A DNA stretch of 49,738 nucleotides from Verrucomicrobiota bacterium (GCA_016935555.1 JAFGQR010000065.1:1-49738), one strand, 5' to 3'; numbered from the stretch's first letter, positions 7,457-17,897 are shown. Numbers and translations are program-made. The notes: generated by a model not told the origin, from the sequence alone.

Positions 7457-8632
7457 TCAGCGGGTTCCGAGCGCTTCCCGGTAGATCTCGAGGTGCCGCG
7501 CGAAGATCCGATCCATGCTGAACTTTTCGGCGTTGTGGCGGGTGATGGCGGCGGCGCGCGCCACGAGGGCGGGATCGTCCATGAACTGCTCCAGCCGCGC
7601 GGCGAGTCCGGCTGCGTCCTTCTCGGGAAACGTCAGCAGATCGTCGTATTCCTGGAAACACCGGATGCGGCTGACCAGCATCGGCTTGCCGGTGGCCAGC
7701 GTGGTGGAGATCGCCCCGGACGGGAAATGGCGGTCGAGGTAGGGAAACACGAAACACAGCGTCCGGTCGAAGATCTCCTCGAGCAGGGGATCGTTGTTGG
7801 CCAGGTAGCCTGTGAAGAGGACGTGTTGTTCCAGCCCGCGTTGGGCGGCGAGGTGTTTCAGCCAGCCAATGTAACTTCCGCCCTGGCCTCCGCCGGGAAA
7901 ACTGCCTTTGCCGGTTTCGCCGCTGACGATGACGAGGCGGGCATGGGTGCGTTGGCGCTGGTGAACCAGGAGGTTCATGGCCTCGATGCCGTATTCGTAT
8001 CCTTTGATGGGAAAGGCGAAGCCGAACAGGGTGAAGATCGGGTCGGCGGGCGGGATGCCGTACCGGGCGGCGAGGAGGCCATGGGATTGGAGGCGGATGG
8101 GGGAGGCGTAGTTGCCGAGGTGGGTGTAGCGGACCTTGCGCGCGATGGCGGCTGGGGACATGACGCGTCCGATGTTTTCGAGGCCGATTTTACTGAGGAT
8201 GATGACGCGGGTGGAGAGGGCGAGGACGAGGTTCATGTGGCATCGCAGATACAGGCTGCCGAGGGGGAACAAGCCCCGGTAGCGGCGGAAGTGGGGCAGC
8301 GCGCCGGCGAGGTCGGCGACGTTGTATGTCGAGTGGAACGTGGTCACCAGGCGGCAGCCCACGAGCTTGGATGCCAGCCACAAGTAGGGGTAATAGAGCA
8401 GCACGGAGGCGCCCACGCACCGGTCGAACAGGAAGAACTCGTGCTGGATGTGCAGCACATGCGCACCCTGGAACGGCGCCCGGAGGATGTTTGCCGGGGT
8501 GATGTCGCGGAGTTGGACGCGCACTGCTGCCGGGTCCTGGAACTCGGGCCGGAAGACCTGGCGCGTGTATTCCGCGATGCCGTCCCGCTCCTTGCGGGTT
8601 GAGGACAGGACCAGGACGCGGATGGGGCGCAC
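7457..8632 (-). CDS. GT4-type glycosyltransferase
   Basis: The 391-residue protein has a two-domain GT-B layout. The N-terminal half carries HVLHIQHEFFLF and TTFHSTYN, as in acceptor domains. The C-terminal half holds a nucleotide-sugar region, GFAFPIKGYEYGIEAM through VLFTGYL to PSGAISTTLATGKPM. Hydrophobic stretches around residues 80-95 and 130-150 suggest membrane association. It starts with GTG, one base after the def stop, so it is cotranscribed with def. The sugar and acceptor cannot be told from sequence; polysaccharide or glycolipid synthesis is likely. Confidence 0.8.
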   Translation of the reverse strand: MRPIRVLVLSSTRKERDGIAEYTRQVFRPEFQDPAAVRVQLRDITPANILRAPFQGAHVLHIQHEFFLFDRCVGASVLLYYPYLWLASKLVGCRLVTTFHSTYNVADLAGALPHFRRYRGLFPLGSLYLRCHMNLVLALSTRVIILSKIGLENIGRVMSPAAIARKVRYTHLGNYASPIRLQSHGLLAARYGIPPADPIFTLFGFAFPIKGYEYGIEAMNLLVHQRQRTHARLVIVSGETGKGSFPGGGQGGSYIGWLKHLAAQRGLEQHVLFTGYLANNDPLLEEIFDRTLCFVFPYLDRHFPSGAISTTLATGKPMLVSRIRCFQEYDDLLTFPEKDAAGLAARLEQFMDDPALVARAAAITRHNAEKFSMDRIFARHLEIYREALGTR

Positions 8633-8633
8633 G

Positions 8634-9203
8634 CTACCTGGCCTTCAACGCGGCCTTGGTGGCCTGCTGGAGCGCGTCCAACTCGGGCTGCAGCCCGGCT
8701 TTGACGCTGCGGGTCATGCGGTCGATGAACAGGATGCCGTTGAGGTGATCCACCTCGTGTTGCACCACCCGCGAGAGCAGCCCCCCCGCGCTGAACTCGA
8801 TGCGCTCCCCGCCCGGTGTGGTCGTCACCACATCCACACGGGCCGGGCGGGTGATGTCGGCGTAAATGCCGGGAAAACTCAGGCAGCCTTCCGGGCCCGT
8901 GTCCGGCTCGCCGTGGGGGCGGAGAGCGGGGTTGATGAGCACCAGCGGCATGAACGCGCCGATGTCGGCCGGTTTGCCGTCCCGCTCCAGGGTCGAAGGC
9001 CGGTCGGTGGCCGCCCGGACGTCGATGACGGTCAGTTCCAGCGCCCGCCCCACCTGTTGCGCCGCCAGCCCGATCCCGGCTGCGGCATACATCGTCTCGA
9101 GCATGTCGTCGATCAACTGCCGGAGTTCGGCGGTGACGCTTTCCACCCGGGCGCCCTTCTGGCGCAGGGCGGGGTGGCCATAGTTGACGATGGGCAGGAT
9201 CAT
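8634..9203 (-). CDS. def: peptide deformylase
   Basis: It removes the N-formyl group from the starting methionine of new proteins. All three metal-site motifs are present in the 189-residue product: GIGLAAQQVG (43-52), EGCLS with Cys107, and QHEVDHLNG with His149 and His153. An ATG at 9203 gives MILPIVNYGHPALRQKG, the family-standard start. The glycosyltransferase gene follows after one base. Residues 66-84 form a slightly longer loop than in short deformylases. Confidence 0.96.
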   Translation of the reverse strand: MILPIVNYGHPALRQKGARVESVTAELRQLIDDMLETMYAAAGIGLAAQQVGRALELTVIDVRAATDRPSTLERDGKPADIGAFMPLVLINPALRPHGEPDTGPEGCLSFPGIYADITRPARVDVVTTTPGGERIEFSAGGLLSRVVQHEVDHLNGILFIDRMTRSVKAGLQPELDALQQATKAALKAR

Positions 9204-9293
9204 GCGCCGGGGTTTGGGGAAATCATGCGGGGGTCAGGCGCTTATCCGTTCAAGGTTGGAGAGTCATGGGTGGCGCGCGGCTCGTTTTCGGGT

Positions 9294-10418
9294 TCAGTGC
9301 GCCGGCCAGTGTCGCATCATGTGCGCCAGGTCGTCGATCGTGGGGCTTTGGGCGTGGCGCACATAGAAGCCGCTGGTGGTGACGCCGCAGAGGAGGCTTT
9401 CCTCGATGTCGAGGCCGAGCAGTTTGCCGAGGCAGAAGCCGGAGTTGAAGTGGTCGCCGGCGCCGGTGGTGATCAGGGGTTTGGGTTCGAACGGCCCGTC
9501 GACCAGCGCCTCGCCGTCGGCGGTGACGGCGAGGGCGTAGGTGGTGGGGTGGACGAGAACCGTGTTTACCGGCACCCGTTGCCGGATCGCCCTGGCCAGC
9601 GCGACCAGCCCGTCGCGGTCGTGCGCGCCGGTGTCCAAGCCCAGGACCTTGCCGATTTCCTGGGACTCCTTCTCGTTCAGTCCCAGCACGACGTCGAAAT
9701 ACCGCTCGAACTGCCCGATCAGGTCCAGGGCGCGCATGATGTCTTTTGGGGTGCGTTTCTCCGGGTCGCACAGGTCGAAGAACCCGAGGCGCCGACGGCC
9801 CTGGAGGACGGGGCAGACCTCCCTGAGCACCGCAGTCCAGACCTCGCTCATATGGGGCAGCATGGTCCAGTTCACGAACGCCACCAAGTCGGCGCCGCCG
9901 ACGCGCTCGGCAAACCGCTCGACGCCAAACCGGGTTTGGATGTTTTCCCACGTCACTTGCCTGAGCGACTGGTGCTTGCCCACCATGACCTTCCCGTCGT
10001 CAAACTCCAGCGCGTCCGTGTAGCCCGGCTCCGCAATCGAAAACACCTCCGCCCGCTTCGCAAAATCCCCAAACACGGGATGCAGGTTCGGATAGCCCAG
10101 GTTGCCCAGGTAGGTGACCTTGAGGCTCAGGTTGGACAGGGCGTTGCCCATGATGGGCCCGTTGCCGCCCAGCTTGGTCAGCTTGTTGACCAGCTCGATG
10201 TTGGTGCTCTTGCCCGCCGCCGCCGCCATGCGCTCCGCAAACCGCCCAATCGTCAACATCCGCTGGTACGAGTCGGCGCTCTCCCGCTTGTCCACCACGT
10301 GCATGATTTGGTCCACGAAGCCGTCCAAGCCGATGAACGCCCTGAGCGTGCCCGCCCGGTTGCTCCCGGCGGCGAGTTTGGCCGCGCACTGCCCGCGTAA
10401 CACAGTCGGTTCAGTCAT
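9294..10418 (-). CDS. PfkB-family carbohydrate kinase
   Basis: The protein has 374 residues from the ATG at 10418 (MTEPTVLRG). The PfkB/ribokinase fold is shown by the substrate-side LGGNGPIMGNAL motif and the anion-hole/catalytic TTGAGDHFNSGF near the C-terminus, whose Asp is the expected base. VLGLNEKE matches the N-x-x-E region that binds Mg-phosphate. It should phosphorylate a sugar or nucleoside, but the substrate is unknown. The gene lies 90 bases upstream of def on the same strand and may be its operon partner. The frame extends to 10493 without homology. Confidence 0.85.
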   Translation of the reverse strand: MTEPTVLRGQCAAKLAAGSNRAGTLRAFIGLDGFVDQIMHVVDKRESADSYQRMLTIGRFAERMAAAAGKSTNIELVNKLTKLGGNGPIMGNALSNLSLKVTYLGNLGYPNLHPVFGDFAKRAEVFSIAEPGYTDALEFDDGKVMVGKHQSLRQVTWENIQTRFGVERFAERVGGADLVAFVNWTMLPHMSEVWTAVLREVCPVLQGRRRLGFFDLCDPEKRTPKDIMRALDLIGQFERYFDVVLGLNEKESQEIGKVLGLDTGAHDRDGLVALARAIRQRVPVNTVLVHPTTYALAVTADGEALVDGPFEPKPLITTGAGDHFNSGFCLGKLLGLDIEESLLCGVTTSGFYVRHAQSPTIDDLAHMMRHWPAH

Positions 10419-10684
10419 GAGTTTCCCGCGATTCGTCGTTGCCTTCCATAATCGGAAGCTCATAAGATTGCACTCCCCGCCCGGTTTGCTCAATCAAAAA
10501 CTGCCCCGGGTTGGGCGGTTGGGCGGTTTCCGGTTGACAGAGTTGCGCGCCCTCCGAAGATGCATCGTTGATGAGACTGCAGCTTGCGACGGCAAGGCTG
10601 GCCGGCCGGTGGCGGGCGGGGGGTGCGTTTCTGGCATCGGACGCTTGAAATCCGCCTGCTCCCGGCGATTCTCCCGGAATCCCC

Positions 10685-10993
10685 ATGAACGCGCCTGCCT
10701 ATCTTCACGCTCGCGGCCCGGATGTCATGCTGGCCGTCAAGCTGCAGCCGCGCGCGTCGGCCAATGACATTGGGGAGGCGCTGGGGGGCGAGCTGAAGAT
10801 CAAAGTCACGGCGGCCCCGGTGGACGCCGCCGCCAACGAGGCGCTTGTGCGGCTGCTGGCCGACAGGCTGGCCTGCCCGCGCGGCGCCGTGCAGCTCGTG
10901 CGCGGCCAGACCTCGCGTCACAAACAGGTGCTCATCCGCGGGATGAGCGCCGAGGCGGTGGCCGCGCGTCTCGCGGGCTCCTCGCAGACCTAA
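10685..10993 (+). CDS. YggU/DUF167 family protein
   Basis: This 102-residue protein has the DUF167 pattern: VKLQPRASAN, a central ELKIKVTAAPVDAAANEAL segment, and a C-terminal VRGQTSRHKQVLI strand. The family is widespread and small, and its function is not established. The ATG lies just after an ATCCCC stretch with no Shine-Dalgarno. It is flanked by the divergent PfkB kinase and the convergent hydrogenase operon. The 266-bp gap upstream holds no recognisable element. Confidence 0.9.
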   Translation: MNAPAYLHARGPDVMLAVKLQPRASANDIGEALGGELKIKVTAAPVDAAANEALVRLLADRLACPRGAVQLVRGQTSRHKQVLIRGMSAEAVAARLAGSSQT

Positions 10994-11021
10994 CCCGAAG
11001 GTCTCAGTGCGAGACGGCGGC

Positions 11022-11579
11022 TCAGGGTGCCTGGCACAGGGCGCACACGGCTTGGACGGCAGCGGGCAGCGCCTGCTCGGCGCGGGCGGACAAGGGGGCG
11101 CCCCATGCGAAGCGTTCGGCGGGGACGGTGACGAGCCAGGCGGGGGGCCACCGGCCGTAGAGGGCGCTTGTCAAGGCGAGCAGGTCATCGGGACGAAGCG
11201 AGTGTGCCAGGGAAGGGCCGGGGGGCCGGGAGGGCACGGCGGGCGGAGGTGCGACAGGGGGATGGGGGCGCGGTTTGGGGGAGGGCGCGAGTGGGCGGAC
11301 TTGGACGGCATGCTGTTCGGGGCGGGCCGAAGCGTCGACGAAGACGATTCGGCGGGCTTGGGCGAGGTCAGCGGCGAGTTCGGGCAGCAACTGGTGGCGG
11401 GTCAGCACGCGGACGCCGGGAAGCTGTTTGGCGGCCACGGCGGCGGCGACGGCGGGGCCGAGGGCGTCGTCGCCGCGCAATTCGCTGCCATAGCCGACGA
11501 CGCAGTGGGGGGCGTGCTGCGGGGATTGGGTCAGTGGGGGGTGGGGGAGGCGGGGTTGAGTTGGGGGGGTGCCGGGCAT
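11022..11579 (-). CDS. hoxW: hydrogenase maturation endopeptidase, HoxW-like
   Basis: This nickel-dependent protease cleaves the C-terminal tail of the [NiFe] large subunit once nickel is inserted. The 185-residue product has the HyaD/HoxW-type start GYGSELRGDDALGP, with the metal-binding Asp in RGDD, then IVFVDAS. A Pro-rich insertion (about 98-125) is unusual. The first 25 residues are also Pro-rich and poorly conserved, so the true start may be further in. It follows hoxH by 51 bases and is the last gene of the hox operon. Its likely substrate is HoxH; a second protease at 25846-26397 would serve the membrane hydrogenase. Confidence 0.88.
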   Translation of the reverse strand: MPGTPPTQPRLPHPPLTQSPQHAPHCVVGYGSELRGDDALGPAVAAAVAAKQLPGVRVLTRHQLLPELAADLAQARRIVFVDASARPEQHAVQVRPLAPSPKPRPHPPVAPPPAVPSRPPGPSLAHSLRPDDLLALTSALYGRWPPAWLVTVPAERFAWGAPLSARAEQALPAAVQAVCALCQAP

Positions 11580-11630
11580 GGGCGACGCGCTGGGTGGGGT
11601 TGGGGCTGGCGAGCCGCGGGCTCGGGGATT

Positions 11631-13064
11631 TTAGCGGTGGATTTGGTCGAGAACGGTGCCGTCGGGGGCGACGAGGGCGATTTGGAGGGCGAGGGAGCCG
11701 TCGGCGTGGGTGGAGCAGCTCAGGCAGGGGTCGTAGGCGCGGATGCCGGCTTCGACGCGGTTGATCATGGGTTCGGGGATGGTGTTGCCCTGGATGTAAT
11801 GGCGGGCGATTTGGGCGACGGTCCGGTTCATGGCGAGGTTATTCTGGCCGGTGGCGATGATCAGGTTCACCTTTTGGATGAGGCCGTTTTGATCCACGTG
11901 ATAGTGGTGGAAGAGGGTGCCGCGGGGCGCCTCGCTGGCGCCGACGCCTTCGAGCTTGTTGATGCCGGCGTCGGCGCGGAGGTGGTGGGAGAGCAGATCG
12001 GGGTGTGGGATCATGGTTTGGATATGCTCGAGGCAGGCGAGGATTTCGATGAGGCGGGCGTAATGGTAGAGGAAGGAGGAGGTGACAGTGCCGGGGCCGT
12101 AATCGCGGAAGCGTTCGAGTTCCTGGGTGGCGAGGGGGGTGCCCATGGTTTTGCAGAGATTGAGCCGCGCGAGGGGGCCGACGCGGTAGATGCCTTGGGG
12201 GAACCCCATGGGCCGGTAGTACGGCGATTTGAGGTAGGAATCGGGCTGCACGGCTTCGGCGATGACATCGCGGTAGCGATCGACCCGGATGCGGTCGGCG
12301 ATCACATTGCCGCCCGCGTCCACGACCCGCAGGAACCCGTCGTAATGTTCCCAGGCGCCGCTGTCGTTGGCCAGGCCGAGGAACAAGGAGGGGAACTTGC
12401 CGAAGACCTGCATTTCGCGCTCATGGGTGCGGAGCGCGTCGCGGAAGAGGGTGATGGCCTGGCGGGTGGTGTCGAGCGCCTCGGGGAGGTTCTGGAGGAT
12501 GTGGCGCCGGCCCTCCTCGGGGAGCGGTTCGCGGACGCCGCCGGGCACGGCCCAGGCCGGGTGAATTTTGCGTCCGCCGAGCCACCCGATGATTTCCTGG
12601 CCGAACTGTCTGAGGCGAATGCCGCTGCGGGCGAGGTCGGGGTGGGTTTGGAGCAGGCCGAAGAGGTTGCGGGTGGCGGGGGGTGTATCCCAGCCCAGGA
12701 GGAAGTCGGGGGCGCTGAGGTGGAAGAAGCTGAGGGCATGGGACTGGACGATTTGGGCGAGGTTCATCAGGCGGCGCAGCTGTTCGGCGGCGGCGGGGAT
12801 GCGGACGGCGAGGATGGCGTCGCAGGCCTTGGCGGAGGCGAGCAGGTGGCTGACGGGGCAGATGCCGCAGATGCGGGGGGTGATGCTGGGCATTTCCCAC
12901 ATGGGGCGGCCTTCGCAGAATTTTTCGAAGCCGCGGAATTCGACGACGTGGAATCGGGCATCGGAGACGTTGCCGGTGTCGTCGAGGTGGATGGTGATTT
13001 TGGCGTGGCCTTCGATGCGGGTGACGGGGTCGATGAGGATTCTTCGAGCCATAGGCGTGGGCAT
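11631..13064 (-). CDS. hoxH: bidirectional [NiFe] hydrogenase large subunit
   Basis: It carries the Ni-Fe active site of the group 3d NAD-linked hydrogenase. The 477-residue product has the two cysteine pairs RICGIC (Cys66, Cys69) and DPCLSC (Cys447, Cys450). A 24-residue tail follows STH and is expected to be removed by Hox[14 protein letters not shown] near the start is typical. The ATG at 13064 overlaps the hoxY stop as TAATG, pointing to translational coupling; an ATG at 13052 (MARRILID) is an alternative. Confidence 0.95.
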   Translation of the reverse strand: MPTPMARRILIDPVTRIEGHAKITIHLDDTGNVSDARFHVVEFRGFEKFCEGRPMWEMPSITPRICGICPVSHLLASAKACDAILAVRIPAAAEQLRRLMNLAQIVQSHALSFFHLSAPDFLLGWDTPPATRNLFGLLQTHPDLARSGIRLRQFGQEIIGWLGGRKIHPAWAVPGGVREPLPEEGRRHILQNLPEALDTTRQAITLFRDALRTHEREMQVFGKFPSLFLGLANDSGAWEHYDGFLRVVDAGGNVIADRIRVDRYRDVIAEAVQPDSYLKSPYYRPMGFPQGIYRVGPLARLNLCKTMGTPLATQELERFRDYGPGTVTSSFLYHYARLIEILACLEHIQTMIPHPDLLSHHLRADAGINKLEGVGASEAPRGTLFHHYHVDQNGLIQKVNLIIATGQNNLAMNRTVAQIARHYIQGNTIPEPMINRVEAGIRAYDPCLSCSTHADGSLALQIALVAPDGTVLDQIHR

Positions 13065-13606
13065 TAACCGAACTTGATCTGGCTGGCGGTCAGCTGGGGG
13101 GTTTGGCCGTCCAGCAGCCGGGCCAGCAGCGCCCGGATCCGGTCGGCGGGAGGGGGGCAGCCGGGGAGGTAGTATTCGACGGGCACGACCGCGTGGACCG
13201 GCAGGACGCGATCCAGCAGGGGCGGCACGATGCCGGGTTCGGACGGCACCTGGGCGAGGAGGTCGGCGTTGTCGAGGTAGGCGCATTGGAGGACGGACTC
13301 GGCCGATCCGAGGGGGTTGCGGAGGGCGGTGACGTTGCCGGTGACGGCGCAATCGCCGAACGCGACGAGGATGCGGGTGCGGTTCCGGATGATGCGGATC
13401 ATGTCGAGGTGGTCGGTATTACAGAGGGCGCCTTCGACGAGGACGACGTCGACGTGGTCGGGGTATGTCTTGGTGTCGACGAGGGGGCTGTAGACGAGGT
13501 CGGCTCGGCGGTGCAGTTCGATGAGCCACTCGTCGAGGTCGAGGAAGGACATGTGGCAGCCCGAACAGCCGCCGAGCCAGACGGTGGCGAGTTTTAGACG
13601 ATCCAT
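13064..13606 (-). CDS. hoxY: bidirectional [NiFe] hydrogenase small subunit
   Basis: It holds the iron-sulfur cluster that passes electrons from HoxH to the diaphorase. The 180-residue size is typical for HoxY, which keeps only the proximal [4Fe-4S] cluster. Expected ligands are in GGCSGC (Cys14, Cys17), GDCAVTGN and [11 protein letters not shown]. The ATG at 13606 gives [17 protein letters not shown], and the gene overlaps hoxU by 13 bases. There is no Tat signal, consistent with a cytoplasmic enzyme. Confidence 0.95.
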   Translation of the reverse strand: MDRLKLATVWLGGCSGCHMSFLDLDEWLIELHRRADLVYSPLVDTKTYPDHVDVVLVEGALCNTDHLDMIRIIRNRTRILVAFGDCAVTGNVTALRNPLGSAESVLQCAYLDNADLLAQVPSEPGIVPPLLDRVLPVHAVVPVEYYLPGCPPPADRIRALLARLLDGQTPQLTASQIKFG

Positions 13607-14310
13607 TGTTGTTTCTCCCGGGCGGTGACGATGTATTCGAGCTTGTCGCGGTCGCGCTGCATTTCGCCGACGGTGGCGCCCTTGTAGAAGAGGGCGCCGG
13701 TGGGGCAGGACTGGACGCACTTGCCGCAGGCGGTGCAGGTGGTGGATTCGCCCCAGGGCTGGTTGAGATCGGTCACGATGCGCGAGGCGGCGCCGCGGCC
13801 GGCAACGCTTTTGGTGCCGGCGCCTTCGATGGTCCAGCAGACGCGCACGCAGCGGGAGCAGAGGATGCAGCGGTTGTGGTCCATGCCGAACAGGCGGTGT
13901 GAGAGGTCGAGTTCGAGCCGGGGGTGGCGGTATTCGAACCGGACGTGGTCCATGCCGTGGTTCATGGCCAGGGCTTGCAGTTCGCAGTGGCCGTTGGAGA
14001 CGCAGACGGCGCAGGGGTGGTTGCGTTCGGCGAAGAGGAGTTCGAGGATCATGCGGCGGTAGTTCCGGAGCCGCTCCGAGTTGGTGGTCACGACCATGCC
14101 CTCGGCGACCCTGGTGACGCAGGCGGGCAGCAGTTTGGGTGTGCCGGCGATTTCGACGAGGCAGAGGCGGCAGGCGCCGACGTCCGCCACGCCTTCGAGG
14201 TGGCAGAGGGTGGGGATGGGGATGTCATGGTCGCGCGCGGCCTGGAGCACGGTCTGGTTCTCCTCGGCGCTGATCATCTGGCCGTCGATGGTGAGGGTTT
14301 TTGCCGCCAT
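13594..14310 (-). CDS. hoxU: hydrogenase diaphorase subunit HoxU
   Basis: This electron-transfer subunit resembles the N-terminal part of NuoG. The 238 residues hold a [2Fe-2S] domain ([15 protein letters not shown]). A His-Cys3 [4Fe-4S] site follows ([15 protein letters not shown]). Two ferredoxin-type clusters come last ([11 protein letters not shown] and [12 protein letters not shown]). It bridges the flavin subunit HoxF and the hydrogenase pair HoxYH. It overlaps hoxY by 13 bases and lies 24 bases after hoxF. Confidence 0.95.
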   Translation of the reverse strand: MAAKTLTIDGQMISAEENQTVLQAARDHDIPIPTLCHLEGVADVGACRLCLVEIAGTPKLLPACVTRVAEGMVVTTNSERLRNYRRMILELLFAERNHPCAVCVSNGHCELQALAMNHGMDHVRFEYRHPRLELDLSHRLFGMDHNRCILCSRCVRVCWTIEGAGTKSVAGRGAASRIVTDLNQPWGESTTCTACGKCVQSCPTGALFYKGATVGEMQRDRDKLEYIVTAREKQQWIV

Positions 14311-14334
14311 AAGGGTTGCGTTCGTGGTGGGGGT

Positions 14335-15990
14335 TCAGGCGCCAGCCGCCGGGGCGGGGGGCGCCTGGGGGGCCGGGGCGGGGGCGTCCGGGGCAGCGGG
14401 GTTGGGGGCCAGGAGGTCGAGGTATTCCTGGCGGAAGAACCGCAGGGTGCTGAGGACGGGGTTGGGGGCGGTCTGGCCGAGGCCGCAGAGGCTGGTGTGT
14501 TTGACCAGGTCGCAGAGGTCTTCGAGCTGCTGGAGGTCGGTGGCGGTGGCGCGGCGCCCGAGGATTTTCTTGAGCAGCTCGTGCATTTGGACGGTGCCGG
14601 CGCGGCACGGGACGCACCGGCCGCAGGATTCGTCCATGCAGAATTCCATGAAGAAGCGGGCGACATCGACCATGTGGGTGGACTGGTCCATGACGATCAT
14701 GCCGCCGGAGCCCATGATGGAGCCGAGCCGGGTGAGGGACTCGTAATCGACGGGGGTGTCGAGGGCCGACGCGGGGATGCAGCCGCCGGAGGGGCCGCCG
14801 GTTTGGACGGCTTTGATGGCGTTGCCTTCGGGGGCGCCGCCGCCCATGTCTTCGACGATGTTGCGCAGGGGGGTGCCCATGGGCACTTCGATGAGGCCGG
14901 TGCGGTTGATTTTGCCGGCGAGCGCGAAGACCTTGGTGCCCGTGCTTTTCCCGGTGCCGATCCCGGCAAACCAGTCGGCTCCCTTGAGGATGATGGGCGG
15001 CACGTTGGCGAGCGTTTCGACGTTGTTGATCAGGGTCGGCTGGTTGAACAGGCCGCGTTCGGCGGGGAAGGGGGGGCGGGGCCGGGGCAGTCCGCGGCGG
15101 CCTTCGATGGAGGCCATGAGGGCGGTTTCCTCGCCGCAGACGAATGCGCCGGCGCCGATGCGGATATCGATGTTGAAATTGAGGGGGGACTCGAAGACGC
15201 CGCTGCCGAGGAGGCCGAGTTGTTTGGCTTGGCGGATGGCGGTTTGGAGGCGCTCGATGGCGAGGGGGTATTCGGCGCGGACGTAGATGAAGCCCTGTTC
15301 GGCGCCGACGGCGTAGCCGGCGATGATCATGCCTTCGATGACGCGGTGCGGGTCGCTTTCGAGCACGCTGCGGTCCATGAACGCGCCGGGGTCACCTTCG
15401 TCGGCGTTGCAGATGACGAATTTCCGGGTGCTGGGGGTTTTGGCGACGGTGGCCCATTTGAGGCCGGTGGGGTAGCCGGCGCCGCCGCGTCCGCGCAGGC
15501 CGCTTTTGGTGATGACGCCGATGACGTCGGCGGGGGTCATGTCGCGCAGCACGTTGCGCATGGCGAGGTAGCCGTCGGCGGCGATGTAGGACTCGATGCG
15601 GTCGGGGTCGACGACGCCGGAGTGTTCGAGCACGACGGCTTTCTGGTGGCGGAAGAAGGGCGAGTTCAGGTCGCCCCGGGTGACGTTGCAGGGGCCGCCC
15701 TTGAGTGCGGCGACGATGGCGGGGGCGTCGGCGGCTTTGACCTGCTGGTAGAGGATGTTTTGCGGCTCGACAACGACGAGCGGCCCTTCGCAACAGAGCC
15801 TCAGGCAGCCCACGCGGCGCACTTCGACGTCCTCGTCGAGACCCGCCTCGTGCACGGCCCTGACCAGGGCGTCGTGGACGGACAGGGACTGGGCGGAGAC
15901 GCAGCCGGCGGCGGCGCAGCAGCGCAGGGTGAACTTTTTCCGGCGGGCCAGCTCGGTCTGCTTGATGCGGAGGAGATCTTCAAGAACCAT
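14335..15990 (-). CDS. hoxF: hydrogenase diaphorase subunit HoxF (NADH/FMN)
   Basis: This flavin subunit exchanges electrons with NAD(H). The 551-residue product begins with a thioredoxin-like [2Fe-2S] domain (cysteines in RCCAAAGC and CLRLCCEG). The NuoF-like NADH and FMN domain follows ([43 protein letters not shown]). The SLBB region comes next, then the [4Fe-4S] motif [12 protein letters not shown] with its distal Cys in SLCGLGQ. A Pro/Ala-rich tail of about 25 residues is unlike most HoxF. It overlaps hoxE by 11 bases. Confidence 0.95.
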   Translation of the reverse strand: MVLEDLLRIKQTELARRKKFTLRCCAAAGCVSAQSLSVHDALVRAVHEAGLDEDVEVRRVGCLRLCCEGPLVVVEPQNILYQQVKAADAPAIVAALKGGPCNVTRGDLNSPFFRHQKAVVLEHSGVVDPDRIESYIAADGYLAMRNVLRDMTPADVIGVITKSGLRGRGGAGYPTGLKWATVAKTPSTRKFVICNADEGDPGAFMDRSVLESDPHRVIEGMIIAGYAVGAEQGFIYVRAEYPLAIERLQTAIRQAKQLGLLGSGVFESPLNFNIDIRIGAGAFVCGEETALMASIEGRRGLPRPRPPFPAERGLFNQPTLINNVETLANVPPIILKGADWFAGIGTGKSTGTKVFALAGKINRTGLIEVPMGTPLRNIVEDMGGGAPEGNAIKAVQTGGPSGGCIPASALDTPVDYESLTRLGSIMGSGGMIVMDQSTHMVDVARFFMEFCMDESCGRCVPCRAGTVQMHELLKKILGRRATATDLQQLEDLCDLVKHTSLCGLGQTAPNPVLSTLRFFRQEYLDLLAPNPAAPDAPAPAPQAPPAPAAGA

Positions 15991-16513
15991 GTTCGAGCCA
16001 TCCTTTCACCATGGCGAGGGATGTTTCCGGGGTTTGGCGGGCGGTGACGACGCCGTCGTAGACGACGGCCGGGGCGATGCCGCAGGCGCCGATGCAGCGG
16101 GCGGTGGCGAGGGAGAATTTGCCGTCGGGGGTGGTGTCGCCGGCTCGGATCCCGGCGTAGCGCTCGAGGGCGGCGACCACCTTGTCGGCGCCCTTGACGT
16201 AGCAGGCGGTGCCCATGCAGACGACGCACGAGTGAGCGCCTTTGGGTTTGAGGTTGAAGAAGTGGTAGAAGGTGGCGACGCCGAACACGCGGCTCGGGGG
16301 CAGTTTGAGCTGCTGGGCGACGAAGGTCATCAGGTCGTTGTCGAGAAAGCCGAACAGTTCCTGGGCCTTGTGGAGCACTTCGATCAGCGCGTCCTGCTTG
16401 AACTGGTGACGTTTCATCTGCGTCTCCAGAATCCTGTAGCGCTTGTCGCCGGCATTTCGGGAAACGGGCGGCTGCTGGGCCAGCCGTTTCGATCGGGCTA
16501 GGGTCGCAATCAT
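15980..16513 (-). CDS. hoxE: hydrogenase diaphorase subunit HoxE
   Basis: This NuoE-like subunit carries a [2Fe-2S] cluster in a thioredoxin fold; ligands are in CMGTAC and CIGACG. The product has 177 residues from ATG 16513. The first 30 or so are not conserved, and an internal ATG ([11 protein letters not shown]) is a possible alternative start. The ATG at 16513 overlaps the stop of the upstream transporter gene as ATGA. HoxE makes the enzyme the five-subunit HoxEFUYH type. Confidence 0.93.
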   Translation of the reverse strand: MIATLARSKRLAQQPPVSRNAGDKRYRILETQMKRHQFKQDALIEVLHKAQELFGFLDNDLMTFVAQQLKLPPSRVFGVATFYHFFNLKPKGAHSCVVCMGTACYVKGADKVVAALERYAGIRAGDTTPDGKFSLATARCIGACGIAPAVVYDGVVTARQTPETSLAMVKGWLEHGS

Positions 16514-17874
16514 GGCAAAGCTCTATGGGCGTGTTCCGGGGGCGCGGGCGGGGCGAGGCGGGATTTCTCGAGGAGCTGCGGGTAAGCGAAGCCGTAGAGG
16601 GTGGGGGCGACGAAGCCGACGAGGGGCAGGACGAAGCAGACGGCCATGTTGTGGTATTGGTCGGCGAGCCATCCCATGAGGGGCGGGGCGATGGCGCCGC
16701 CGACGATGGACATGATCTGGAAGGAGGCGGCGAGTTTGGTTTTCGGGCCGAGGTTGCGGAGGCTCATGGCGAAGATGAAGGGGAACATGATGGACATGAA
16801 CAGCCAGCAGAAGGGGAGCACCTTCCAGGAGAGGTGTTTGAGGTCGGCCATGACGACCAGGATGATGAGGCAGTTGGCGATGCCGCACAGGGAGAGCAGC
16901 AGGGGGGGGCGGATGGTCTTGGTGACGGCGGCTCCGGTGAACCGGCCGGTGGCATACAGAATCATCGCGATGGTGATGACGTAAGCCGCCGTCTCCTCGG
17001 GGGTGACCGCTCCGGTGAGGGTGCCGTACCAGGCGAACAGGGGATCGGTGGCGGTCTGGCCGGAGGCATCGCGGACGATGGCGTTTTCGAGGATGTAATT
17101 GACGGCGAACGCGTTGACGCCGACTTGGGCGGCGATGTAGAGGAACTGGGTGGCGATGCCCCACAGGAAATGCGGTTGTCGGACCAACGGGGCCCGGTGA
17201 ACCGAGGCGTCCGGGGCCGCCGATTCGGAGCCGGGAGCGGCGTCGTCGATGTTCGGGAGCCGGATGCACCAGAACACGCCGAACACGACGAGCACGACGC
17301 AGCCCAGCGCCACGTAGGGGATGAGGAGCCCGCCGAAGTCGACCGCGTCACCGGCCTCGTGGCGTTTGCCGAAGAGCAGGAGGCCGCCGACGGTGGGGGC
17401 GATGATGTAGGCCAGGGAGTTGAACGCTTGGGCGACCGAGAGCCGCGCGGCGGCACCGTCCTTGGGGCCGAGGACGGTGACGTAGGGGTTGGCGGCGGTT
17501 TCGATGCAGGCCAGGCCGCTGGACAGGACGAAGAGGGCGAAGAGGAAGGACCAGAACGTTTTGAACCAGAGACCGGCGGGCACGAACAGGAATGCGCCGA
17601 AGGCCACGACCACGAGTCCCAGCAGGATGCCCTTCTGGTAGCCGATCCGGCGGATCAGCAGGGCGGAGGGCAACGCCAGCAGGAAATACGCGCCGAAGAC
17701 CGAGGTCTGGATGAACCCCGACTGCGTCTTGCTCACGTGGAGGATGTTTTGAAAATGCTTGTTCAGCACATCCAGCATCGCGTGGCAGAACCCCCATATG
17801 AAAAACAGGGTGGCCACCATGACGAAGGCGAACACCAGACTGCGGTTCCGGCTGGCTGTGGGCGCGGGCATCAT
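16510..17874 (-). CDS. FucP-like sugar:proton symporter (FHS family MFS)
   Basis: The 454-residue membrane protein is dominated by about 12 hydrophobic segments. It shows L-fucose permease family signatures: FFIWGFCHAMLDVLNKHFQ at the first helix, GAYFLLALPSALLIRRIGYQKGI, and GLACIETAANPYVTVLGP. The family imports fucose, glucose/galactose or related sugars with protons; the substrate here is unknown. The start at 17874 (MMPAPTASRNRS) fits; the frame extends upstream without homology. Its stop overlaps the hoxE start by four bases (ATGA), so it appears to head the hox operon, an odd pairing. Confidence 0.88.
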   Translation of the reverse strand: MMPAPTASRNRSLVFAFVMVATLFFIWGFCHAMLDVLNKHFQNILHVSKTQSGFIQTSVFGAYFLLALPSALLIRRIGYQKGILLGLVVVAFGAFLFVPAGLWFKTFWSFLFALFVLSSGLACIETAANPYVTVLGPKDGAAARLSVAQAFNSLAYIIAPTVGGLLLFGKRHEAGDAVDFGGLLIPYVALGCVVLVVFGVFWCIRLPNIDDAAPGSESAAPDASVHRAPLVRQPHFLWGIATQFLYIAAQVGVNAFAVNYILENAIVRDASGQTATDPLFAWYGTLTGAVTPEETAAYVITIAMILYATGRFTGAAVTKTIRPPLLLSLCGIANCLIILVVMADLKHLSWKVLPFCWLFMSIMFPFIFAMSLRNLGPKTKLAASFQIMSIVGGAIAPPLMGWLADQYHNMAVCFVLPLVGFVAPTLYGFAYPQLLEKSRLAPPAPPEHAHRALP

Positions 17875-17897
17875 GCGTGGCGTCACCTGTAGCGGCG

